Assembly: GCF_030264295.1 (NCBI RefSeq)
Contig: NZ_CP127173.1
Span: forward strand, 10,175,501-10,239,500
Length of the DNA stretch: 64,000 nt
Reading direction: 5' to 3'
Source of the DNA: Amycolatopsis nalaikhensis
GTDB lineage: Bacteria > Actinomycetota > Actinomycetes > Mycobacteriales > Pseudonocardiaceae
Below are positions 51,734-61,658 of the stretch, piece by piece; within the stretch, counting starts at the first letter, position 1; every line of letters starts with the position of its first letter. The notes below the pieces were generated by a model. That model had not been told where the DNA came from. It saw only the letters and a program-made list of their open reading frames with translations, and did not search any database. The translations under genes and the position numbers were made by a program.

Positions 51734-52711
51734 GTGACCGAGACACCACTGGCGGCACCGCTCAACGTCGGCTTCGACTACACCCGCTCGACCGGGCCGG
51801 TCCTGGGCCGCTTCGTGAACGGGCTCCGCGAACACCGCATCGAAGGCATCCGCGGCAGTGACGGCCGCGTGCACGTTCCGCCCGTCGAATACGACCCCGT
51901 CACCGCCGAACAGCTCCACGAGTTCGTCCCGGTGGCCGAGGAAGGCACCGTCGTCTCCTGGTCGTGGTGCCCGGATCCCCTCGACGGGCAGCCGCTCAGC
52001 CGTCCCTTCGCCTGGGCGCTCGTCAAACTCGACGGTGCCGACACCGCGATGCTCCACGCCGTGGACGCCGGGACCCCGGACAAGATCCACAGTGGACAGC
52101 GCGTCCGCGTGCGGTGGGCCGATGACGCCGTCGGGCACATCCGGGACATCGCCTACTTCCTCCCGGTCGACGCCGAGGACACCACGCCGACCGAGCCCGC
52201 TCCCCCGGTCGCCGAACGCGAAGAAGGCGCTCCAGTCAGCGTCGTCATCACCCCCGTGCACCTCAAGTACATGCACTCCGCCTCCCCTGAGGAAAGCCGC
52301 TACCTGCGCGGGCTCGCCGAAGGGAAGCTCATCGGCCAGCGCTGCCCCGAATGCGGGAAGGTCTACATCCCGCCGCGCGGGGCCTGCCCGACCGATGGCG
52401 TCCCCACCACCGAAGAGGTCGAACTCCCCGACACCGGCATCGTCACGACGTTCTGCATCGTCAACGTCCCGTTCCTCGGCCAGCGCATCAAGCCGCCGTA
52501 CGTCGCCGCCTACATCCTGCTCGACGGGGCCGACATCGCCTTCCTCCACCTCGTCCTCGGCTGCGACGCCCAGGACGTCCGGATGGGCCTGCGCGTGCGC
52601 GCCGCCTGGAAGCCGCGCGACGAGTGGTGGACGTCGCTGGAGAACATCAGCCACTTCGAGCCGACCGGTGAGCCCGACGCGGCCTACGAAACCTTCGCCC
52701 ACCACCTGTGA
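51734..52711 (+). CDS. Double OB-fold DUF35 protein (Rv3521-like), partner of Ltp aldolases
   Basis: 325 residues from GTG 51734. Two halves: an N-terminal OB-like domain (FDYTRSTGPVLGRFVNGL, VSWSWCPDPLDGQPLSRPFAWALVKLDGA) and a C-terminal DUF35 unit with a rubredoxin-like zinc ribbon (GQRCPECGKVYIPPRGACPTDG) plus OB fold (TTFCIVNVPFLGQRIKPPYVAAYILLDG). DUF35 proteins bind thiolase-like Ltp proteins and form retro-aldolase complexes on sterol CoA esters. Two ltp genes follow at once, as Rv3522 and Rv3523 follow Rv3521. Confidence 0.9.
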   Translation: MTETPLAAPLNVGFDYTRSTGPVLGRFVNGLREHRIEGIRGSDGRVHVPPVEYDPVTAEQLHEFVPVAEEGTVVSWSWCPDPLDGQPLSRPFAWALVKLDGADTAMLHAVDAGTPDKIHSGQRVRVRWADDAVGHIRDIAYFLPVDAEDTTPTEPAPPVAEREEGAPVSVVITPVHLKYMHSASPEESRYLRGLAEGKLIGQRCPECGKVYIPPRGACPTDGVPTTEEVELPDTGIVTTFCIVNVPFLGQRIKPPYVAAYILLDGADIAFLHLVLGCDAQDVRMGLRVRAAWKPRDEWWTSLENISHFEPTGEPDAAYETFAHHL

Positions 52712-52718
52712 GGTCCTG

Positions 52719-53728
52719 ATGCCAGACGTCGCCATCGCGGGCTTCGCCCAGGCCCCCAACGTCCGGGAGACCGAGGGGACCACCAACGGCGTCGAGATGC
52801 TCGTCCCCATCTTCGCCGAGGTCTTCGCGCGGACCGGCCTGTCCAAGCAGGACATCGGGTTCTGGTGCTCCGGTTCGTCGGACTACCTCGCCGGGCGCGC
52901 GTTCTCCTTCATCGCCGCCGTCGACGCGATCGGCGCCTTCCCGCCGATCCACGAGTCACACGTCGAGATGGACGCCGCCTGGGCGCTCTACGAAGCCTGG
53001 CTGAAGATCAAGATGGGCGAGGTCGAGACCGCGCTCGTCTACGGCTTCGGCAAGTCCAGCGCCGGGCAGCTGCGCCGCGTGCTCGCCCTGCAGCTCGACC
53101 CGTATGTCGTGACGCCGTTGTGGCCTGACTCGGTCTCGATCGCCGGGATCCAGGCGCGGATGGGGCTGGAAGCCGGGCTCTGGTCCGAAAAGGACCTCGC
53201 CGAGGTCGCCGCGCGCGGCACCGGCAAAGAGGTGAGCGAGCTGCTCGACACGCCCTACCTCGCGGATCCGTTGCGCAAGCACGACATCGCACCGATCACC
53301 GACGGCGCCGCCGTGGTCGTCCTGTCCACTGTGGAACGTGCCAGGGACATCGTCGAGCGGCCCGCGGTCATCGGCGGCATCGAGCACCGCGTCGACTCCC
53401 CCGTCCTCGGCGCGCGCGACCTGACCCGCAGCCCGTCCACCGAGGCCGCCGCCCAAGCCCTCGACCTCGACGGCGTCGACCTCGCCGAGCTGCACGCGCC
53501 GTTCACGCACCAGGAGCTGATCCTGCGGACGGCCCTGAAGCTCGACGACCACGTGAAGATCAACCCCTCGGGCGGCGCGCTGGCCGCGAACCCGATGTTC
53601 TCCGCCGGGCTCGCCCGCATCGGCGAGGCGGCGACGCGGATCCACCGCGGCGAATCCCGCAAAGCCGTCGCCCACGCGACGAGCGGCCCGGCCCTGCAAC
53701 AGAACCTGGTGACCGTGCTGGAGGCCCG

Positions 53729-53732
<4 letters not shown>
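52719..53732 (+). CDS. ltp4: Thiolase-fold lipid-transfer protein (Ltp4-like)
   Basis: 337 residues, ATG 52719, seven bases after the DUF35 gene. SCP-x thiolase fold without classical thiolase Cys: DVAIAGFAQAPNVRETEGT, GFWCSGSSDYLAGRAFSF, HVEMDAAWALYEAW, ITDGAAVVVLST, LHAPFTHQELIL and NPSGGALAANPMFSAGL. By order and length it corresponds to Rv3522 (Ltp4), shown in Rhodococcus to be needed with Ltp3 for C-24-branched sterol side chains. Its stop overlaps ltp3 (ATGA). Confidence 0.88.
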
Positions 53733-54892
<1,160 letters not shown>

Positions 54893-54907
54893 TACGCTCG
54901 ACCCACC

Positions 54908-55519
54908 ATGCCGAGACTCGCCGACCACGAGCAGCGCCGCCGCCAGATCGCCGAAGCCGTCTGGCGGATCGCGAGCACGCGCGGGCTGGAAGACGTCTCG
55001 CTGCGCAAGGTCGCGGCCGAAGCCGGGGTGTCGCTACGGCTGGTCCAGTACTACTTCGGCACGCGCGACGACCTGCTGCTCGGCGCGCTGGAGATCCTCA
55101 ACGCCGACGCCGGCGAGAGCATCCGCGCGGGGCTGGGCCCGGAGGAGGACGCCACCCCGCGCGAGGTGCTGCGCGCGATGCTGGCCGGGATGCTGCCGAT
55201 CGACGACGAGCGTCGCACGCGCTACCTGGTGCACCTCGCCTACTTCGTCCGGTCCCTGGCGGATCCCGGGCTGGCGTCGGCGTTCAGTGCGGCGCCGCCC
55301 GAGCTGGAGCGGCTGACCGCCGACCTGCTGGCGTGGGGCCGCGACCGCGGCGAGGTGGCCCCGGACCTGGACCTCATGCCGGAGGCCGAGGTCCTGCTCG
55401 CGAGCGTCGACGGCCTGCAGACGAGCATCATCCTCGGTCAGCGCACCCCCGAAGCCGCACTGGCCCTCATCGACCACCAGCTCGACCGTCTCTTCAGCCG
55501 CGCGAACGTCGCCACCTGA
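54908..55519 (+). CDS. TetR-family regulator
   Basis: 203 residues, ATG 54908, 15 bp after ltp3 and so in the same operon. TetR helix-turn-helix: RRRQIAEAVWRIASTRGLEDVSLRKVAAEAGVSLRLVQYYF; C-terminal BetI-type ligand domain ending ALALIDHQLDRLF. It does not look like KstR itself. It may be a local regulator of the ltp operon or sense a side-chain CoA thioester. Its 3' end overlaps the convergent YihY gene by 26 bp. Confidence 0.9.
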   Translation: MPRLADHEQRRRQIAEAVWRIASTRGLEDVSLRKVAAEAGVSLRLVQYYFGTRDDLLLGALEILNADAGESIRAGLGPEEDATPREVLRAMLAGMLPIDDERRTRYLVHLAYFVRSLADPGLASAFSAAPPELERLTADLLAWGRDRGEVAPDLDLMPEAEVLLASVDGLQTSIILGQRTPEAALALIDHQLDRLFSRANVAT

Positions 55520-56513
55520 GCGCGAGCAGCGTCCCGAGCACCCCGGTCACCACGCCGACCGTGGCCGGGACGGCGATCGGCGGGTCCACGACAACCACCG
55601 GCTTGAGCTCCACCGGCGCCGGTGGCTGGATCGGGCGCGGTGGCGCGTCCGAGCCGGTCGCCGTCCACGCCGTGACGTAGACGAGCAGCCGCGCCACCAG
55701 CGAGATGAAGAAGATCAGGCCGATGATCGAGCCGAACGCGATGCCGGTCGGCGAGTCGCCGATCAGCCGCAGGTAGAAGCCACCGGCCAGCTTGAGCAGC
55801 TCGAACCCGACGGCCAGGGCGACCGCGCCCCGCACCGCGCTGCGCACGCCGACCTTCTGCCGCGGCAGCCGCGTCAGCACCCACAGGAACACCAGCCAGT
55901 CGGCGGCCAGCGACAGCGGCACCGAGGACGCGGACACGAGCTGGTGCCCCCAGCTCGTGTCGTCGAGCCCGGCGAGCCGCAGCAGGTAGCTGCCCAGCGC
56001 GGTGCCGGAGATGGTGAGCGTGAACGACACGAGCAGCGCCGCGCTCAGGCCCACCAGCGCGAGCAGGTCGACGGCGATCAGGCGCAGCAGCGGCTGGTCC
56101 GAGCGGTTCTGGCCCCACAGCGCGGTCAGCGAGTCCCGCAGCGCGTTCATCCAGTTCCAGCCCGAGTAGAGGCCGATGACCAGACCGAACGCGCCGACGC
56201 TCGTCCGCTGTTCGACGAACCCGGTGAGCAGCTCCGTGGCCTTGTCGCCGAGCCCGCCGGGCAGCGTCGAGACGATCGCGTGCACCAGGGTGTCGAGCAG
56301 GTGCGGCTGGCTGGCCAGCACGAACCCGGCGACCGACGAGGCGACCATCAGCAGCGGCACCAGCGACAGCAGGCTGAAGTAGGTGATCGAGGCGACGTAG
56401 TGGTAGCCGCCGGACTCGATGTAGCGGTTGGTCGCGCGGGCGATGTGGTCGAGCCACCGGTACCGGGCACGCGCCCGGGCCCAGGGGCTCGGGGCCTTGG
56501 GGGAACTCTTCAC
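55494..56513 (-). CDS. YihY/BrkB family membrane protein
   Basis: 339 residues. YihY hallmarks: NRYIESGGYHYVASITYFSLLSLVPLLMV, VIGLYSGWNWMNALRDSLTALWGQN, SWGHQLVSASSVPLSLAADWLVFLWVLTRLPR and AFGSIIGLIFFISLVARLLVYVTAW; about seven helices with an extra C-terminal helix (ATVGVVTGVLGTLLALRWRR). More canonical than the member at 23528. Starts 60 bp after the transglutaminase stop on the same strand. Confidence 0.9.
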   Translation of the reverse strand: MKSSPKAPSPWARARARYRWLDHIARATNRYIESGGYHYVASITYFSLLSLVPLLMVASSVAGFVLASQPHLLDTLVHAIVSTLPGGLGDKATELLTGFVEQRTSVGAFGLVIGLYSGWNWMNALRDSLTALWGQNRSDQPLLRLIAVDLLALVGLSAALLVSFTLTISGTALGSYLLRLAGLDDTSWGHQLVSASSVPLSLAADWLVFLWVLTRLPRQKVGVRSAVRGAVALAVGFELLKLAGGFYLRLIGDSPTGIAFGSIIGLIFFISLVARLLVYVTAWTATGSDAPPRPIQPPAPVELKPVVVVDPPIAVPATVGVVTGVLGTLLALRWRRSRG

Positions 56514-56573
56514 GGACTCTGTCTACCCAGCCGGGGCCCTCTTCTCGCGGCCAACACGCAGGCGGCCGGGGGC

Positions 56574-57365
56574 TCAATCGAGGACGACCAGCTCGGCCCA
56601 GTCGTCGTGGGGCAGCGCGGTGTCCGTCGTCGCGAACACGGTGCTGCCGAGGAAGTCGAGCTCGGCGCCGAGGGTGGCGAGGAAGGAGGTGTCGGCGGCG
56701 TCACGGCCGGTGGAGATGCGCAGCATGGTCTGCCGGGGTGCGAGGTGGGTGGCGTCGAAGACGTACCAGAAGCCGTCGACCGCGGCTTCGAAGACGGCGT
56801 GGAAGTCCATCGGGGACAGCCCCGGGGCGTAGACGCCGACGTAGCGCGCGGGGATGTCGAGGAACCGGCACACGGAGATGCAGACGTGCGCGAAGTCGCG
56901 GCAGACGCCCTCACCGGCCAGGAGGGTGTCGATCGCGTCGTCGGTGCCGCGGCTCGAACCGACCACATAGGACAGTCGCTCGTGGACGTGCCGGACGATG
57001 GCGTCGACCCGGCTTTTGGTGTCGGGCAAGGCGAACAGTTCGGGCGGCACGAGCCCGGCGATGCGATCCGAAGGGCAGTACCGGCTCGGCCGGGTGAAGA
57101 CGGCGACGTCGGCGAGGGTGACGGGCTCGGGTTCGGGCTCGGTCAGGGCCCGCTCGGCGTGGTAGGTGACGCGGTGTTCCCCGGCGGGCAGCTGGAACAC
57201 CTCGGCGCGGCTGCCGTGGTCGAACTCGACGAGCTCGCTGTCGCCGTGCCAGGAGACGTGGAGTTCTTCGGTGTCGGCGTGCACCGCGGCGACGGCGATC
57301 GCCGCGGGCCCGGGTTCGGTGACGCGGACGGAGAACTCGACGTCGACGGTCGCTCGCGGGGCCAT
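56574..57365 (-). CDS. Transglutaminase-like cysteine protease/transferase
   Basis: 263 residues. N-terminal Ig-like/beta domain (VDVEFSVRVTEPGPAAIAV; WHGDSELVEFDHGSRAEVF), then the transglutaminase core with Cys in LAGEGVCRDFAHVCIS, His in SPMDFHAVFEA and Asp in FWYVFDATHLAPR. Relatives cleave or cross-link peptides or amides; the substrate here is unknown. Predicted cytosolic (no signal peptide). Confidence 0.9.
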   Translation of the reverse strand: MAPRATVDVEFSVRVTEPGPAAIAVAAVHADTEELHVSWHGDSELVEFDHGSRAEVFQLPAGEHRVTYHAERALTEPEPEPVTLADVAVFTRPSRYCPSDRIAGLVPPELFALPDTKSRVDAIVRHVHERLSYVVGSSRGTDDAIDTLLAGEGVCRDFAHVCISVCRFLDIPARYVGVYAPGLSPMDFHAVFEAAVDGFWYVFDATHLAPRQTMLRISTGRDAADTSFLATLGAELDFLGSTVFATTDTALPHDDWAELVVLD

Positions 57366-57390
57366 CGCCTCATGATGTCACCCCGCGCGG

Positions 57391-57730
57391 GCCGCGGCCG
57401 GGTGGCTGAGCACGTGCCGCGCGGGACTCGCCGGGACGTGAGCCGCCCGCGCCGAGCGACCCGAGCCGCGCGGGCCAAGCCGACCGCGCCGCGGCCGGGT
57501 GGCCGAGCACGTGCCGCGCGCGGGAAGCCGCGCGACTCCGGACCCTGCTCGCCAGGAGGATGGGCCGCCCGCGCCGAGTCGGCCGGGCCGAGCCGCGCGG
57601 GCCGCACCAAGCGGGCCGCGGCCGGGTGGCCGAGATCGTGCTGGTCCGGTCCGCGCCAAGGCTCCGGCTGGCCGAACTCCGCGTCGCCGAGCCGCCGGGA
57701 CCAGAGCCGAGCGGGCCGCGGCCGGGTGGC
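57391..57730. repeat. Four copies of a 16-bp GC-rich word in a 379-bp gap
   Basis: GCCGCGGCCGGGTGGC occurs exactly at 57391-57406, 57488-57503, 57615-57630 and 57715-57730 (spacing 97, 127 and 100 bp), and copies 1 and 2 share the longer extension GAGCACGTGCCGCGCG (one base differs just before it). The region between the CYP125 stop and the transglutaminase start has no supported gene. Confidence 0.85.
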
Positions 57731-57744
57731 CGCGGCCCCGCGCG

Positions 57745-58971
57745 TCAGGCGTAGTTCACCGGGTAGTGCTTGATGCCGTTCAACCAGCTGGACCGCAGCC
57801 GGACCGGGGGCGCCGCCTCGGTGATCCCCGGCATCACGTCCGCGATCGCGTTGAAGATCAGGTCGATCTCCAGCCGGGCGAGGTTGGCGCCGATGCAGTA
57901 GTGCGATCCCGTTCCGCCGAACCCCACGTGCGGGTTGTCCTCGCGGAGGATGTCGAACTTCTCCGGGTCCTCGAACACCTCGTGGTCGAAGTTGGCCGAG
58001 CTGTAGAACATGCCGACGCGGTCGCCCTTGCGGATGTGCGCGCCGCCCAGCTCCGTGTCGCGCGTCGCCGTGCGCTGGAACGCGACCACCGGGGTGGCCC
58101 AGCGGACGATCTCGTCCGGTGCGGTCTTCGGCCGCTGCTCCTTGTACAGCTCCCACTCGGCCGGGTGGTCCAGCAACGCCTTCATGCCGTGGGTGATGGC
58201 GTTGCGCGTCGTCTCGTTGCCGGCCACCGCCAACAGGATCACGAAGAAGCCGAACTCGTCGGAGCCGAGCGCTTCGCCGTCGACGTCGGCCTGGATCAGC
58301 TTCGTGACGATGTCGTCCATCGGGCACTTGCGCCGGTCCTCGGCCATGTTCCAGGCGTAGCCGATCAGCTGGGCCGACGCCTCCAGGGGCTCGACCTGGT
58401 ACTCGGGGTCGTCGTAGGCGACCATCTGGTTGGACCAGTCGAAGATCTTGAGCCGGTCCTCCTGCGGGATGCCGATCAGCTCGGCGATCGCCTGCAGCGG
58501 CAGCTCGCACGCGACGTCGGTGACGAAGTCGCCCGACCCCTTCTTCCGCGCTTCGTGGACGATCCGCTCCGCGCGGTCGCGCAGGGTGTCCTCGAGCTTG
58601 GCGATCGAGCGCGGCGTGAACCCCTTCGACACGATCCGCCGCAGCTTCGTGTGCTGCGGGGCGTCCATGTTGAGCAGGACGAGCCGGTTCGCGTCGAGGT
58701 TGTCCTCGGTCATGTTCTCGTCGAAGCGGATGATGGCGGTCTTCTCCCGCGACGAGTAGAGCGTGCTGTCGCGCGAGACCTCCTTGACGTCCGCGTGGCG
58801 CGACACGACCCAGTAGCCGTCGTCGCGGAAGCCCGCGGTGTTGTGCTTCTGGGGGTTCCACCAGACCGGGGCCGTGCGCCGCAGTTCGGCGAACTCGGCC
58901 ACGGGCAGTCGTTGCGCCAGGAGATCGGGATCGGTGAAGTCGAACCCGGCGGGGATGAGCGGAGCGGCCAC
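57745..58971 (-). CDS. cyp125: Steroid C26/C27-monooxygenase cytochrome P450 (CYP125)
   Basis: 408 residues from GTG 58971 with GGGAGG four bases upstream; homologues also start close to PLIPAGFDFTDPDLLAQRLPVAEFAEL. ATG 59022 is in frame, but the reading would cross the KstR-type box at 58993. Oxidises the sterol side-chain terminus to the 26-oic acid, the entry step before FadD19. I-helix AVAGNETTRNAITHG, ExxR in DEIVRWATPVVAFQRTA, heme ligand Cys359 in GFGGTGSHYCIGANLAR. Long identical runs with M. tuberculosis CYP125 (for example DEFGFFV, SWLNGIKH). Divergent from fadA5 as in M. tuberculosis. Confidence 0.95.
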   Translation of the reverse strand: MAAPLIPAGFDFTDPDLLAQRLPVAEFAELRRTAPVWWNPQKHNTAGFRDDGYWVVSRHADVKEVSRDSTLYSSREKTAIIRFDENMTEDNLDANRLVLLNMDAPQHTKLRRIVSKGFTPRSIAKLEDTLRDRAERIVHEARKKGSGDFVTDVACELPLQAIAELIGIPQEDRLKIFDWSNQMVAYDDPEYQVEPLEASAQLIGYAWNMAEDRRKCPMDDIVTKLIQADVDGEALGSDEFGFFVILLAVAGNETTRNAITHGMKALLDHPAEWELYKEQRPKTAPDEIVRWATPVVAFQRTATRDTELGGAHIRKGDRVGMFYSSANFDHEVFEDPEKFDILREDNPHVGFGGTGSHYCIGANLARLEIDLIFNAIADVMPGITEAAPPVRLRSSWLNGIKHYPVNYA

Positions 58972-58992
58972 GTTGCCTCCCACGGTTCGCCG

Positions 58993-59006
58993 TGAAACAC
59001 GTTCTA
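58993..59006. promoter_or_regulatory. KstR-type operator proximal to cyp125
   Basis: TGAAACACGTTCTA matches TnnAACnnGTTnnA at all 14 positions, 22 bp upstream of the cyp125 start at 58971. Confidence 0.85.
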
Positions 59007-59051
59007 GGTCGGATTTAAGCATACGGTGTTAACTAAAGGAAGACCGTTCAG

Positions 59052-59065
59052 TGAAACCCGTTTAC
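59052..59065. promoter_or_regulatory. Possible third KstR-type half-strength site
   Basis: TGAAACCCGTTTAC matches 13 of 14 positions (last A is C) in the middle of the cyp125-fadA5 gap. Weaker evidence than its two neighbours. Confidence 0.5.
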
Positions 59066-59146
59066 TTGACCGATGATGCCAGGTGAGCGAGCGCTCAGTC
59101 GGCGAAGATCAAGATCGCGCCAACCCTGGGATGACTTGCGCAGAAC

Positions 59147-59160
59147 GATAACTTGTTCTA
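59147..59160. promoter_or_regulatory. KstR-type operator proximal to fadA5
   Basis: GATAACTTGTTCTA matches 13 of 14 positions, 44 bp upstream of the fadA5 start. Read on the other strand the fadD19/echA19 site has the same GATAAC..GTTCTA form. Confidence 0.78.
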
Positions 59161-59203
59161 GTTTTCGCCGTAGTGGACAGGGTTTCCCGACGAAGGGGAC
59201 AAG

Positions 59204-60361
59204 ATGGGCGTGCCGGTCATCGTCGAAGCCGTGCGGACCCCGATCGGCAAGCGGGGCGGGCTGCTGGCCGGCCTGCACGCGGCCGAACTGCTCGGGGCCG
59301 CGCAGCTGGCCCTCCTCGACCGCGCCGGGCTCGACCCGGCGCTGGTCGAGCAGCTGATCGGCGGCTGCGTCACGCAAGCGGGCGAGCAGTCGAACAACGT
59401 CACGCGCACGGCGTGGCTGCACGCGGGCCTGCCGGAGACGGCGGGCGCGACGACGATCGACGCCCAGTGCGGCTCGGCGCAGCAGGCCACCCACCTGGTG
59501 GCGGGCCTGATCGCCACCGGCGCGATCGAGGTGGGCGTCGCGTGCGGGGTGGAGGCGATGAGCCGCGTCCCGCTGGGCGCGAACCGCGCGGGCGCGTCGC
59601 CGCGGCCGTCGTCGTGGTCGATCGACCTGCCGAACCAGTACGGCGCGGCCGAGCGGATCGCGGTCCGGCGCGGGCTGACGCGAACTGACGTCGACGAGTT
59701 CGGCGTGGCATCGCAGCGGAAGGCGGCGGCCGCGTGGGAGGCCGGGCACTTCGACCGCGAGGTGGTGCCGGTGAAGGCCCCGGTCCTGTCCGCCGAGGGC
59801 GAGCCGACCGGCGAAACGCGCTTGGTCACCCGCGACCAGGGCCTCCGCGAGACGACGGCCGAGGGGCTGGCCCGGCTGAAGCCGGTGGTGGAGGACGGCA
59901 TCCACACGGCGGGCACGTCGTCCCAGATCTCCGACGGCGCGGCGGCGATCCTGCTGATGGACGCCGACCGGGCCGCGGCGCTCGGCCTGCGTCCCCGGGC
60001 GAGGATCGTGGCGCAGGCGCTGGTCGGAGCCGAGCCGTACTACCACCTGGACGGCCCGATCCGCGCGACGGAGCGGGTGCTCGAGCGGGCGGGGATGACG
60101 ATCGCGGACCCGGACGTGTTCGAGGTCAACGAGGCGTTCGCGTCGGTGGCGCTGTCGTGGCAGCGGGTGCTGGAGCCGGACCCGTCCCGGGTCAACGTCA
60201 ACGGCGGCGCGATCGCGCTGGGCCACCCGGTGGGCAGCACGGGAGCGAGGCTGTTGACGACGGCGTTGCACGAGCTGGAGCGCCGCGACGGGTCGACGGC
60301 GCTGGTGACGATGTGCGCGGGCGGAGCCCTCGCCACGGCGACGATCATCGAGCGGCTCTAG
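59204..60361 (+). CDS. fadA5: Steroid side-chain thiolase (FadA5-like)
   Basis: 385 residues, ATG 59204. Thiolase cleaving beta-ketoacyl-CoA of the cholesterol side chain. Acyl-accepting Cys89 in TTIDAQCGSAQQATHL, His341 in ALGHPVGSTGARLL, general base Cys371 in TMCAGGALATATII, and NEAFASVALSWQRV. Spacing and runs such as IGGCVTQAGEQSNNVTR, RDQGLRETTAEGL, GIHTAGTSSQISDGAAA and ALVGAEPYYHLDGP agree with M. tuberculosis FadA5 (Rv3546). Control region shared with cyp125. Confidence 0.95.
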   Translation: MGVPVIVEAVRTPIGKRGGLLAGLHAAELLGAAQLALLDRAGLDPALVEQLIGGCVTQAGEQSNNVTRTAWLHAGLPETAGATTIDAQCGSAQQATHLVAGLIATGAIEVGVACGVEAMSRVPLGANRAGASPRPSSWSIDLPNQYGAAERIAVRRGLTRTDVDEFGVASQRKAAAAWEAGHFDREVVPVKAPVLSAEGEPTGETRLVTRDQGLRETTAEGLARLKPVVEDGIHTAGTSSQISDGAAAILLMDADRAAALGLRPRARIVAQALVGAEPYYHLDGPIRATERVLERAGMTIADPDVFEVNEAFASVALSWQRVLEPDPSRVNVNGGAIALGHPVGSTGARLLTTALHELERRDGSTALVTMCAGGALATATIIERL

Positions 60362-60413
60362 CCGGAGAGTCGGTCATCACCTCGATTCTTGTGGCCGAGT
60401 CCGCCCCGGCCGG

Positions 60414-61475
60414 TCAACCGGCCAGCGAGCCCGGACGCCCGGCCATCGCCGCGAAACCGGCCGTCAGCGCGTGCGCCGCCGATTCGGCGGAGAACGACCA
60501 GTGCACGGCGAACCCGTGGCTGGTCGAGAGGTCCACCTCGCCGTAGCGCATGACGGGCAACCGGCGGTTGTTCTTGAACCGCCGGTCCGGGCCACCACGC
60601 TTGTTCACGTACTGCCAGGTCGTGTCGACCTGGACGGCGTCCGGGGGCACCGCTCCGTCTTCGATGAACCTGGTCGCTCCCGGGATCACGGAAACCGCTC
60701 CGTAGTCCAGGTCCGTGTACGTGTTCCGGTCTCGCACCAGGATGCGGTCCGGGAGGAAGTAGACCGAGCGGCCGGCCGACTGCAGGGAGGGGACGGCGAT
60801 GTTCGCCTTGAGGTGCGCCGAACCGTCGACACCGCGGCGCAATACCTCACGCCGCACCAGATGACCGGCGCCGGCGTTCACTTTGCGCTGGTAGGTCGTC
60901 TGCAGATCGCCACGCGCGACCGTGCTCCACGCGCTGTGCGCGCGGCGAACCACGTCGAAGGACCCGAGCATGGACTCGAACCGCGTCCGCACGGGCCCGT
61001 CGACCTCGTAGAAAACCACTACGGTCCGGCGGATTCCGTCCCGCCAGCCGACCCACAAGGTCAGCGGCAGGCCGACCACGAGAATCCACGGAGTCGCGGC
61101 GACGAGAAGCACGCTCGCCAGGAGCACCCACGGCCACAACCGATGTGCTCGCGCCGCGGCGTTGAGCTGGGCGACGAGCGTACTGGGCGTCGCAGGCTGA
61201 AGCTCCTCGGCGCGTTTCCCGGTCACGTCGGAAAGCACGACCTGACCAGGATCCGGCAGGACCGACGCGACTCCGCGAGCGGGGGCGCGCCGCCGGTGGT
61301 GCCCGCCCGATGTCGCGCGGTACGAGACCCCGCCGGCACCGACCCGCACATAGCTCCCGCGCGGACCGGTACCCACGCGCAATCCGGGCACACCGGCCGA
61401 AATTCCGATGCCCGCCTTCGAAACGCCCACCCGGACCGGCCCCAGCCGAATGCTGGTGCGCAGGTAGATCGACAT
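60414..61475 (-). CDS. DUF4236 domain membrane protein
   Basis: 353 residues from ATG 61475 (GAGGCGGGC upstream; an in-frame start at 61604 adds 43 unlikely residues). N-terminal DUF4236: RTSIRLGPVRVGVSKAGIGISAGV, RVGTGPRGSYVRVGAGGVSYR. Two close membrane helices (LWPWVLLASVLLVAATPWILVVGLPLTLWVG, about 120-150) follow, then a ~190-residue C-terminal domain (NIAVPSLQSAGRSVYFLPDRILV, GAVSVIPGATRFIEDG, VDTTWQYVNKRGGPDRRFKNNRRLPV) of unknown role. Often found as a phage- or nuclease-associated domain, but nothing nearby supports that here. Confidence 0.82.
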   Translation of the reverse strand: MSIYLRTSIRLGPVRVGVSKAGIGISAGVPGLRVGTGPRGSYVRVGAGGVSYRATSGGHHRRRAPARGVASVLPDPGQVVLSDVTGKRAEELQPATPSTLVAQLNAAARAHRLWPWVLLASVLLVAATPWILVVGLPLTLWVGWRDGIRRTVVVFYEVDGPVRTRFESMLGSFDVVRRAHSAWSTVARGDLQTTYQRKVNAGAGHLVRREVLRRGVDGSAHLKANIAVPSLQSAGRSVYFLPDRILVRDRNTYTDLDYGAVSVIPGATRFIEDGAVPPDAVQVDTTWQYVNKRGGPDRRFKNNRRLPVMRYGEVDLSTSHGFAVHWSFSAESAAHALTAGFAAMAGRPGSLAG

Positions 61476-61658
61476 GCCCGCCTCGCTTTCGTCCGACACG
61501 ACGTCGCACCCGGGGAAGGGATTGCTACGGGTGACGACCGACCGCAATCCGGCCGAGATCGACGCGTGACGGGAAGGAAGCCGAGCACGCTGAAGATCAC
61601 GCACTGTTCTGTCATGCCGCGCACATCAGCCACCGGCGGTTGTGCTTGACTTCGGTGC

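Noticed and set aside
54908..55519. TetR gene next to ltp3 as KstR itself
   Set aside because: The helix-turn-helix and C-terminal domain look like a BetI-type TetR; M. tuberculosis KstR (Rv3574) lies elsewhere and has a different sequence as I recall it.
57378..57744. Plus-strand reading through the 16-bp repeat array as a small protein gene
   Set aside because: Arg/Ala/Gly-rich translation with no start context; repeats differ in frame.
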